DNA of 64,000 bases from Crateriforma conspicua (GTDB taxonomy: Bacteria > Planctomycetota > Planctomycetia > Pirellulales > Pirellulaceae): NCBI RefSeq assembly GCF_007752935.1, contig NZ_CP036319.1, forward strand, positions 1,054,001-1,118,000, written 5' to 3'. The stretch's first letter is position 1, and every line of letters begins with the position of its first letter. A program made the position numbers and the translations under genes. A model generated the notes under the pieces. It saw only the letters and a list, made by a program, of their open reading frames with translations, did no database searches and was not told the origin of the DNA. Below, in pieces: positions 1 to 7,324 of the stretch.

Positions 1-60
1 GCTGCCTGCATCCGAGGCGACGTGACCTGAGCCACGCCGCGAATTTTTCGGTCAATTTGC

Positions 61-291
61 TTAGCGACGGCTGGTCTTTCCATCGCGCGATTTCGGCGAC
101 GAAAAGCGAATCAGTTCCGCTTCCATTTGCGACAGATCATCGTCGATCCATTGCGACAACTCGGTCGCGTCGACGGTCAGCATCGAAGCACGGAGTTCGC
201 CCCACTGGCCCAGGTTTTCGGCGGAAACATGTTCCGTCGTCTGGGCGGCTGCGGTGGTGCCGTTGTTTCCGTGGGGATTGGAGGCGGTCAT
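61..291 (-). CDS. small hypothetical protein (76 aa)
   Basis: This short, acidic, soluble-looking protein matches no family I recognise. The main support is its start: the ATG at 291 is preceded on the minus strand by AAGGAG (304-299) with a 7-base spacer, an almost ideal ribosome binding site. The N-terminal half is rich in Asn, Thr and Ala; the C-terminal half (QWIDDDLSQMEAELIRF) could form an amphipathic helix, and the tail is basic. There is no signal peptide or membrane segment. It sits alone near the left edge, so its operon context cannot be judged. No function is proposed. Confidence 0.65.
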   Translation of the reverse strand: MTASNPHGNNGTTAAAQTTEHVSAENLGQWGELRASMLTVDATELSQWIDDDLSQMEAELIRFSSPKSRDGKTSRR

Positions 292-1031
292 AGGTTCGCT
301 CCTTATGCGTTCTAGCTTCCTTGCGATCGTCGATCGGGCCAGCTTGGGCAGACCAATGGACCGGCAAGGTCATTGTGGATCTATGCGGTTGTCTGCCAAG
401 ACCTGTTTTTCGGATCTAGGTTCACCGCAATCGCTGTGCCGTATCAGCTGGAGGCCGTCGATTCCGTTGTAAGTACTTGATTCAAGGTGGTTTACGTAAA
501 AAGTCGTGATTTCAGTGGTCGCTGCCATTGCGGCAATTCGGCCACAGGATCGTTGCAAAATGCCAACGAGGCGGGCATCGACGCCACGCCGCGGGTCGCT
601 GTCCCCATTTTGGTCCCACTCCCCGGCAGTTCGCCTTTGGGGTGGTCAGGAAGCCGCCGGGGAAATCAGCGATCCACTGGTTTTATCGGTCCGCCGGTCG
701 ATCGGACTTTGCCAACGCTGTGACTTTCGCAGTTCTGGACGGTGGCAGCCTTGCAAAAGGGCCCTTTGTGGGCGTGCGGTGATTCAGCCGGCCGATCGGT
801 CGCTTGGCGTCTCGGCGGGCCGACCCCGGAAGTAGCTGATTCGCAGGGCGGCTGTCCAGTGAGCCAAGCGGAAGGTTGGACGCGGAGGTGACACAAAAAA
901 ATCCGCAGGACCGAAAAATTTTCCCCACCGATCCGCCAAGAAGCCGTCGGGGCCCGCGAATGATTGCCTGTATGAGGGCAAGAACGCCTTCTTGGACCCC
1001 AAGGCAAACCATCACTCAAGGGAAAAACGCC
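292..1031. other. 740-bp stretch without a convincing gene
   Basis: This gap separates the divergent small ORF (starts at 291) and coiled-coil gene (starts at 1032), so it must hold both promoters. Several frames are open here, but none has a ribosome site plus a recognisable protein, and most are arginine/proline-rich readings typical of GC-rich shadow frames. I could not single out a promoter pair with confidence and saw no tRNA-like or riboswitch-like fold. Confidence 0.5.
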
Positions 1032-1841
1032 ATGCTGAAAAAAATGTTGATCGCCGGCGGGGCGTTGGCCCTGCTGTCCAGTCTTTCCATCGGTGTCCCG
1101 TTCTGGAGCTATGCCAAGTGTGGCTTCAACAGCGTCAGCACCGCAGCCAGCGACGCCATGCCGCTGGAATGGGAACTGAAGCGAGCCCGGCAAATGATCC
1201 ACGATCTGCAGCCGGAAATCGAAGCCAACGCCCATCGGATCGCCCGTGAAAAGGTGGAAACCGCGCGGCTGGCCAAGCAGTTGGACGATACCGAGTCACG
1301 GCTGGCGAAGTCCAAGAGCGACATCGCACGTCTGCACGATGACCTGCAACAAGACAGTGTCGTCTATGCGTACGGCGGCCGGACTTACACGTCCGCTCAA
1401 GTCAAAGCGGATTTGACCAACCGTGCCAAGCGACACCAAACCCGCCAAGCGACCGCGGACAAGCTGCGCCAAATGCTTTCCGCACGCGAAGCATCGTTGC
1501 AAGCGGCTCAGCAACAAATGGACGCCATGCTGAATGCCCGCCGTCAATTGGAAGTCGAAGTGGAAAACCTACAGGCCCGGATGTCTGCCCTGCGTGTCGC
1601 CCAAACCAACAGCCAGTTGAACTTGGACGACAGTCGTCTGGCCCAGACCCGCGACTTGTTGGACGAAATCGCCACTCGCATTGACGTTCAAGAAGAAACG
1701 TTGGCAGTGGACGTCGAATACTTCGGCGAAATCGATCTGGACCAACCGACCGAAGCGGATTTGGATGCTTTGGTCAGCTCGATCCTGAACGACGACCCGT
1801 CGGTCGAAGAAGAAAAGCTGGTTTCGATCCAACTGGACTGA
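1032..1841 (+). CDS. secreted or membrane-anchored coiled-coil protein (269 aa)
   Basis: The N-terminus (MLKKMLIAGGALALLSSL) is a signal peptide or anchor. The rest, about residues 45-220, is almost entirely heptad-like helix rich in Ala, Gln, Arg and Glu, followed by an acidic tail. The pattern resembles phage-shock PspA-like or other periplasmic coiled-coil proteins of planctomycetes, but no specific family is certain. The start at 1032 is preferred over an upstream in-frame ATG at 876 because AAGGG lies just upstream and the hydrophobic segment then sits at the N-terminus. A strong intrinsic terminator follows directly, so the gene is probably monocistronic. Confidence 0.85.
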   Translation: MLKKMLIAGGALALLSSLSIGVPFWSYAKCGFNSVSTAASDAMPLEWELKRARQMIHDLQPEIEANAHRIAREKVETARLAKQLDDTESRLAKSKSDIARLHDDLQQDSVVYAYGGRTYTSAQVKADLTNRAKRHQTRQATADKLRQMLSAREASLQAAQQQMDAMLNARRQLEVEVENLQARMSALRVAQTNSQLNLDDSRLAQTRDLLDEIATRIDVQEETLAVDVEYFGEIDLDQPTEADLDALVSSILNDDPSVEEEKLVSIQLD

Positions 1842-1859
1842 TCACCCGGCTTCAGCCGT

Positions 1860-1900
1860 GGGCGTCTGGCGGACTTGGTGCCGCCGGATGCCCTTTTTTT
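1860..1900 (+). terminator. Rho-independent terminator after the coiled-coil gene
   Basis: A 13-bp stem (1860-1872 paired with 1881-1893, including two G-U wobbles) closes an 8-base loop and is followed by seven T residues (1894-1900). It starts 18 bases after the stop codon at 1841. This is a textbook intrinsic terminator. Confidence 0.9.
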
Positions 1901-2047
1901 GTGTCGGTGAAAATTGCCGGCTCATGTGCCATCGCCCACCGTCGCCGTCCATACTGAGTGAACGATCGACAACGGCGATTCGCCGTCGCGCCGGTGACGC
2001 GACTCGAGTTTTTTTGTCGATCCTGCCATGTCTGGAAGTCGGACTCA

Positions 2048-2662
2048 ATGACCACCGCCGTCCCCACTGAGAACGATGAAATGACCCGTTCGTCGGAACC
2101 GCCATCATCCGATGCGTCGCCCGCCGCGGTCGACCAAGCTCAGCTTTGGATCGACGGATGTGGCGGGTTCGTTTTGTTGCCGGGATCCCGCTGGACCATC
2201 GGCGGCATGGACCTCAGTGGTCGCCGGGCCGCCGACATTCGGGTCGGCGCGGATTTGCCTCGCATGGCCGGTCGTCTGGATCGCAGCGGCCAGGATTACT
2301 TTTGGGTGCCCCGCGAGGGCGACAAAACGCTGATCGATTCGCAGCAACCGGTTCCGTTGCCAGGGTCGGCATCGTTGTGGTTAACGACGCCCAGCCCATT
2401 AAGCGGTTCGGCGTTGTTGACGTTGCGACCGCCGCATCGATTTGCCGATCACGTCGACGGCGTGATTTTGGTCAGCGACACGGTGCTGATCGGTCCCGGC
2501 GTCGGCTGTCATGTTCGCTGTGAATTGCTTCAGCGACGCTGGACGCTGACACAGCGGAATCAAACCTGGGTCATGGTCGGGCCCGGGCGTCCGATGCTGG
2601 AATTGGTGCCCGGTCAACGTGTCGAGGTTGATGAGATTTCTTTGACTTTGGTGAAGGGATAA
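2048..2662 (+). CDS. FHA-like domain protein (204 aa)
   Basis: This is a soluble protein with a low-complexity N-terminus (about 30 residues) and a beta-rich remainder. Two stretches have the rhythm of forkhead-associated phosphothreonine-binding domains: WTIGGMDL followed by a beta-strand run near residue 49, and VLIGPGVGCHVRCELLQRRW near residue 145. Canonical FHA residues are not all visible, so a degenerate FHA fold is an inference. The ATG at 2048 puts the conserved-looking part at a sensible distance; the frame is open further upstream but without a ribosome site. A Ser/Thr kinase lies 109 bp downstream on the same strand, an arrangement typical of FHA/kinase signalling pairs. Confidence 0.8.
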   Translation: MTTAVPTENDEMTRSSEPPSSDASPAAVDQAQLWIDGCGGFVLLPGSRWTIGGMDLSGRRAADIRVGADLPRMAGRLDRSGQDYFWVPREGDKTLIDSQQPVPLPGSASLWLTTPSPLSGSALLTLRPPHRFADHVDGVILVSDTVLIGPGVGCHVRCELLQRRWTLTQRNQTWVMVGPGRPMLELVPGQRVEVDEISLTLVKG

Positions 2663-2724
2663 ACGGTGCCGACATGAGCGACGATCACCAGGACCGTTTT
2701 TCGCCCGCACGATATTTTTCGTGC
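2661..2724 (+). terminator. possible weak terminator or attenuator between the FHA-like gene and the kinase
   Basis: Two hairpins lie in this gap. AAACGGT (2661-2667) can pair with ACCGTTT (2693-2699) around a long 25-base loop, followed by a short T-run. GCACGA (2707-2712) pairs with TCGTGC (2719-2724) around a six-base loop, followed by CGTTTT. Either could reduce read-through from the FHA-like gene into the kinase. Both are weak by stem length. Confidence 0.3.
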
Positions 2725-2771
2725 CGTTTTGGGCGCCCCCATCCGCCTGTCGCGGTGCCCAGGAGGATGCC

Positions 2772-5075
2772 ATGAAACTGCTTTGCCCCAAAAATCGTCG
2801 TTCCAATCCGAACCCGTCTGGCTCGTGTCCAATCATGTCTGCGGTGATCGATACAATCAAAACAAGCACCGAGGAAGCCCGATCGAAGGCCGGTCAGGCC
2901 TCTGCCTCGGATCAGGAATCGTCGGATCCGTTGGCCCGGTCTCCGATGGCTATCGACCGGAATCGCTTGGCCGAAACCACGCCCACGCCTGTCGGGGCCA
3001 ATGCGTCGCGTGACGCCGCGTTGCCGCCGGCCGGCGACAACCAAGCAAACATGCGTTTTTTGTACGAACCCGGATCCACCCCGCTGCCCCGATACACCAT
3101 CCGTCGTGGATTGGGCGTCGGTGGTTTCGGCGAAGTCTATTTCGCCGTCAGCGAAGCGGGGAAAGAAGTCGCGCTGAAACGAATCCAGCGAAACCTGGAT
3201 GTCGAATTGCGTGGCGTGTCGCAGTGTTTGAATCTGAAGCACGCCAATCTGGTCGCGCTGTACGACATTTGCCGCGACGAAAACGACGGCGCTTGGGTGG
3301 TGATGGAGTACGTCGCGGGCAAAAACCTGCGTCAGATCCTGGACGAAAACCCCAACGGATTACCCGAAGGGGAAGCCCGTCGTTGGTTTCGCGAAATGTG
3401 CGCCGGTGTGGATCATCTGCACAGCGCGGGGCTGGTCCACCGGGACTTGAAGCCGGGCAACCTGTTCGACGATATGGGCGTTGTGAAGGTCGGTGATTAT
3501 GGCCTGAGCAAATTCATCAGTGCTTCGCATCGCGGCGGGCATACCGAATCGGTCGGAACATTCCACTACATGGCCCCGGAAATCGGTCGTGGTGAATACG
3601 GCCGAGAGATCGACATCTACGCCTTGGGCGTGATTCTGTTCGAACTGTTGACCGGTCGGGTTCCGTTTGACGGCGAAAGCTGTCACGAGATCATCGTCAA
3701 GCATTTGACCGCGTTGCCGGATCTGTCGTCCGTTTCATCGCCTTATCGCGAAGTCATTGACCGCGCGTTGCAAAAAGACCCGGCGCGTCGTCCGTCATCG
3801 ATCGCCGAATTGCTGCAACCGCTGGGTTTGACCACTGCGTTGCCGGCGGTCGGTCAATTGTCATCGTCGCCGCCGGTCGGTGTGGACCCTGTTTACACGG
3901 CAACGGTTACCGGCGACGCCGCCAGGACGCCTCGAGCGAAGAACGGTCAGCCGGTTGGGAAACAGGCGGACGCACCGGAGATTTTTGTCGGTCGTGCGGT
4001 TTCACCCGTAGGTCCGGTCCATGAGCCGAATCCGACGATGCAGGAAGAGCCGATCGCCCGGGCCGTACGTCACGGGTTCCGTCAGCTCGGTGGTTGGTGG
4101 GATGGTCTGGAACGATCACCTGGCGCCAAGACAGCGCTGGTAATCATCGGCATCATCACCTTGGTCTTCAACACGCACTGGTTGGTGCCGATGTTGTGGG
4201 TGTTGGGCTTCATCTATGTGCCCTACTACGTCGTGCGGAACATTGTTCTGCACGTGCGACAACAGCCGACGTATGCTCAAGCACAAAGGATCGCCGACTC
4301 GCATGCCGTCCCCCATCATCCGATCACTCGTGATGCGTGGCGACGACAAATGCGTAACGGATTGCGGGCCAAGCACACCGTGACACGCGTCGCGGAACTG
4401 TGCACATCGTCCATCGCGGCGATTTTGACCTGTTTGTTCCTGGCCGTCGCCGCCGGGGTGATCGGGCTTCGCCGCGGGCCGGTCGGGCCGGCGGAATTGG
4501 CACCCTACGGCTTGTTGGCCGCGATCGGCATGATCGCGACGCTGCCGCTGTTGCTGCTGGGCAAACTGTGGGAACGTGAAGAAGGCGAAAGCCTGCGTCG
4601 CCGGATTGCACTGGCTGGTTTGGGCGCCGGCATCGGCCTTGCGACCTTTGCCATCAGCCAATACCTGTTGTTGCCGGTCGATGCGGGGCTTGCGCGAGAG
4701 ATCGATTCGACCGATCTGCCGCAAGCGTTTTATGCGGACAACGGTGTTCCCTACGGTGCCGCATTTGTGGCCCACTTCGCACTGCTGTTGGCGGGGCTGC
4801 GATGGTGGAAGATGGTCGACCCGCTTCGAAAACGCCGATTGTCGTTGTGGTCGGTCGCCGTTGCCGTTGTCGGTGAATGGTTGATCCACCAGGTTTTGCC
4901 GATCCCACAGCCGTCCGGAATGATGCTGGCTGGTGGTATTGCGATCGCCGTCCAAATGTCGGCCCCGTGGGTGAATCCCGCGTTGGCAAAAGACAAAGAC
5001 GTGATGAATGCGGGACGTCGCGGCGTCGGGCCGAATCGTCATGAAGCCGCTACCGCTTCGGAGGGAATGGTCTGA
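2772..5075 (+). CDS. Hanks-type Ser/Thr protein kinase with polytopic membrane C-terminus (767 aa)
   Basis: The cytoplasmic kinase domain spans about residues 105-375. It has the glycine loop GLGVGGFGEVYF, the ATP lysine in VALKRI, the catalytic HRDLKPGN (about residue 222), the metal-binding DYG (in place of the usual DFG) and the APE motif in HYMAPEI. A linker of about 80 residues leads to a C-terminal region from about residue 454 with six or seven hydrophobic segments, so this is not the common single-pass receptor kinase. The start at 2772 is set by AGGAGG at 2761-2766 with a 5-base spacer, better than the upstream ATG at 2721. The stop codon overlaps the next start (ATGA), so the following gene is translationally coupled. 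Confidence 0.95.
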   Translation: MKLLCPKNRRSNPNPSGSCPIMSAVIDTIKTSTEEARSKAGQASASDQESSDPLARSPMAIDRNRLAETTPTPVGANASRDAALPPAGDNQANMRFLYEPGSTPLPRYTIRRGLGVGGFGEVYFAVSEAGKEVALKRIQRNLDVELRGVSQCLNLKHANLVALYDICRDENDGAWVVMEYVAGKNLRQILDENPNGLPEGEARRWFREMCAGVDHLHSAGLVHRDLKPGNLFDDMGVVKVGDYGLSKFISASHRGGHTESVGTFHYMAPEIGRGEYGREIDIYALGVILFELLTGRVPFDGESCHEIIVKHLTALPDLSSVSSPYREVIDRALQKDPARRPSSIAELLQPLGLTTALPAVGQLSSSPPVGVDPVYTATVTGDAARTPRAKNGQPVGKQADAPEIFVGRAVSPVGPVHEPNPTMQEEPIARAVRHGFRQLGGWWDGLERSPGAKTALVIIGIITLVFNTHWLVPMLWVLGFIYVPYYVVRNIVLHVRQQPTYAQAQRIADSHAVPHHPITRDAWRRQMRNGLRAKHTVTRVAELCTSSIAAILTCLFLAVAAGVIGLRRGPVGPAELAPYGLLAAIGMIATLPLLLLGKLWEREEGESLRRRIALAGLGAGIGLATFAISQYLLLPVDAGLAREIDSTDLPQAFYADNGVPYGAAFVAHFALLLAGLRWWKMVDPLRKRRLSLWSVAVAVVGEWLIHQVLPIPQPSGMMLAGGIAIAVQMSAPWVNPALAKDKDVMNAGRRGVGPNRHEAATASEGMV

Positions 5076-5974
5076 TGAAGTATTGCGAACGAAACTTTGA
5101 TCAGCGTCGATGCGATTGCTGTGTTTGTGATTCGGATCGTTGCCCAGACAAGAACGGATTTTGGGCCACGCTTGTGCGGCAATCCACGCTGACCGCGGCG
5201 GTGCTGGCGATTTGTTTTTGCGTCGCACCCGCGTTGGCGGTGTCACCGGATAGGAAGCCGGCAAATCAGGACGCCGAGGGTGAATCCGTGGCGGCGGAAG
5301 TCGTCGAGACGGATTCAGGGACGGAACACTCAATTGCACCGGAGGCCGGCGTTGACGTGGCCCAGCATGCGGGCGGTGGCGATGCCGACGATGATGAACG
5401 CATCGAAGACGGTGTGAGCAGCGAAGATGCAGCGCGGCCGGAGGTCAGCGAATTGTCTGTGCCGCCGTCGGAATTCATCAGCTATCCAAATGATCGTCCC
5501 GAGTGGTTGGCCGACGCACCGACGCACATGAACGGCGTGGATATTTGGCCGGTGGTTTCGGTGCCCGCAGAATCCGCCGAAATCGCCCGTCAGTCCCTGG
5601 ATGTGATGGTCCAAACGACGATTCAGATGTACGCCGAGCAGACGTTTGCTGACATGCCGGGATCGGAATCGATTCGTCTGCAGCCGTCACAGGTCGAAGA
5701 CTTGTTGATCCACAAGCGGTACGAAGGTGTGGTTCAACGTGGTGATGGTGATGAACGTTTCGAGGCGGCTGTTTTGCTGACGTTTGGCAATGAAGCACGC
5801 GATTTGATACGCGGGCAGCTGGAATCGCGACTGGTCGGCCGACGTCTGGTGCAGATGGGCGGCGCAACGACGGCGGGCCTGTTGGCGTTGGCGGTCGGAA
5901 CAGGTGTTTTTGGCCTGTTGAGCCGCCGGCGTCAGTGCAAAGGTTCGGGCCCTGCGGCCTGCGGCGGCGTTTAG
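5075..5974 (+). CDS. extracytoplasmic protein with signal and C-terminal anchor, coupled to the kinase (299 aa)
   Basis: The start codon overlaps the kinase stop in ATGA, showing translational coupling. The N-terminus has a Cys-rich leader (CDCCVCDSDRC) before a hydrophobic segment that ends in a signal-peptidase-like AxA. Residues 60-130 are acidic and low-complexity, then comes a folded domain of about 120 residues, and a hydrophobic helix near residues 268-285 is followed by RRR, giving a C-terminal anchor. I recognise no family. Being translated with the kinase, it may be a sensor or partner facing outward, which is inference from position only. Confidence 0.85.
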   Translation: MKYCERNFDQRRCDCCVCDSDRCPDKNGFWATLVRQSTLTAAVLAICFCVAPALAVSPDRKPANQDAEGESVAAEVVETDSGTEHSIAPEAGVDVAQHAGGGDADDDERIEDGVSSEDAARPEVSELSVPPSEFISYPNDRPEWLADAPTHMNGVDIWPVVSVPAESAEIARQSLDVMVQTTIQMYAEQTFADMPGSESIRLQPSQVEDLLIHKRYEGVVQRGDGDERFEAAVLLTFGNEARDLIRGQLESRLVGRRLVQMGGATTAGLLALAVGTGVFGLLSRRRQCKGSGPAACGGV

Positions 5975-6072
5975 CAAAACCACGCGGCGGCGTTTCCCGG
6001 CGGTTCTTGCCCGCGCGATCGCACCGACGACGGAATCACTTTTGCCCGGCCGGCGGATCCCCCGTAGAATTG

Positions 6073-6121
6073 AAAGTGTCTGATGGTCTTGTGTTTAAGA
6101 TCATTCGGACACTTTTCTTTT
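6073..6121 (+). terminator. strong hairpin with T-tail: terminator or attenuator
   Basis: An arm at 6073-6090 pairs with 6097-6115 (about 18 pairs, with a few wobbles and one bulge) around a six-base loop and is followed by TTTTCTTTT. It lies 98 bases after the stop at 5974 and 19 bases before the next start codon at 6140. It therefore terminates the kinase operon, unless transcription of the next gene starts upstream of it, in which case it is an attenuator. Confidence 0.8.
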
Positions 6122-6139
6122 GCACGTGGGAATCCATCA

Positions 6140-7231
6140 ATGATGGTTCGAATTGCTTCAACAAGTCGATGCCCGATGGGCGGGATCCTCGGCATCACCG
6201 TCGCCATCGGGATCACGCTGGCAACGATTCCTGAACCGGTCGACGCGCAGAACACATCGCCTATCGCGCCGCCGCGTCCCACGTTGAAGACGATGCGGCG
6301 TCCACCCAAACCGGCGCCCAAGCCGGATCGTCCGCGACCTCGCCCCGATCGACCGGGCTATGGTCGCCCGGGGCGCGATATCAATGTGCATATCTATCCG
6401 AACTATGGATACGGCCTGGGCTATGGCGGTTATCCACTGGGGTTCCGCTATGATCCCTATTCGGGTTACGGCGAATACACCTATCCGTATTCCACCTACG
6501 GCTATGGATACGGGTACAGCTACAACGGCTTTGGAAATGCGTTTTCGGCGGCCCGCGTTCCGTTGGCACCCCAGGTCGTCCCCGCACCTCAAGTTGTTCC
6601 GGCACCGGTGGTCGTTCCGCAGCGACCGGCGGGACCACAACTGGTCGATACCGAGGTGGTCGCCAAGCCGCCGTTGCAGCCGGTCCAAGCAGAACTGGTC
6701 AACACCGGTCCGCGCGAAATTCAGGTGACGCTGACGGATCTGCGACGCGCCGAAGACCCCCAGCAGTTCCGCGTCGCACCGGGGCAGAGCGTCAGCGTGA
6801 CGATCGAGCGCGACGGTGGCAGCGAAGAAGTGCAGATCTATGACACTTACGATGCACTGGGCCGTCCCTACAGTCGAACCGTGCGACATGATATTGCACC
6901 GGAGGTCTGGTACGAGATCACCGTGCACCAGTGGGCGATGCAGTCGGTCGCCATTGACCGAACCGGCAAGAGCCCGAACGTGATCGAAGACGTGAATTTT
7001 CAGGGCAAAGGTGTCGGGCGGTTCAGCTTGCCGGCGGGCCAGCGATTCCGTGGCGGACGTGTCGATGTGTACGGAGCCGCAAAGGCCGCCGATAACGCGG
7101 GCACGATTGTTCCGCTGGTCGACGATGCGCCGCCACCGGGGTCGCCACCGCGTGATAACGCGTCGAAATTGGAACGCGCCGTCCTGGACGCACAACGCGA
7201 AGCAATGCAACGAATGCGTTCCGGACGTTAA
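6140..7231 (+). CDS. secreted Tyr/Gly/Pro-rich protein (363 aa)
   Basis: A signal peptide of about 37 residues (MMVRIASTSRC, then a hydrophobic run ending VDAQ) is followed by a Pro/Arg-rich segment and a strikingly Tyr/Gly-rich stretch at about residues 88-135, built of YGYG, GYGG and YSGYG motifs. A Val/Pro-rich linker leads to a beta-rich C-terminal domain (about residues 190-340). GTGGGA lies about 9 bases upstream of the ATG at 6140. The Tyr/Gly region resembles self-associating cell-surface or matrix proteins; function is unknown. A hairpin sits immediately upstream. Confidence 0.85.
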   Translation: MMVRIASTSRCPMGGILGITVAIGITLATIPEPVDAQNTSPIAPPRPTLKTMRRPPKPAPKPDRPRPRPDRPGYGRPGRDINVHIYPNYGYGLGYGGYPLGFRYDPYSGYGEYTYPYSTYGYGYGYSYNGFGNAFSAARVPLAPQVVPAPQVVPAPVVVPQRPAGPQLVDTEVVAKPPLQPVQAELVNTGPREIQVTLTDLRRAEDPQQFRVAPGQSVSVTIERDGGSEEVQIYDTYDALGRPYSRTVRHDIAPEVWYEITVHQWAMQSVAIDRTGKSPNVIEDVNFQGKGVGRFSLPAGQRFRGGRVDVYGAAKAADNAGTIVPLVDDAPPPGSPPRDNASKLERAVLDAQREAMQRMRSGR

Positions 7232-7324
7232 TGATTGACAGGCCATCTTTTGCGTTAGGGCTTGGTGTATTCTGACGACGCTGTTGTCGGTCAATCGTCC
7301 TTGCAAATCCTGGCGAAATTTTAG

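Noticed and set aside
4116-5339. 407-residue open frame on the minus strand over the kinase gene
   Set aside because: It lies antisense to a kinase with perfect motifs and is rich in Arg/Pro/Ser, as expected for a GC-rich shadow frame.
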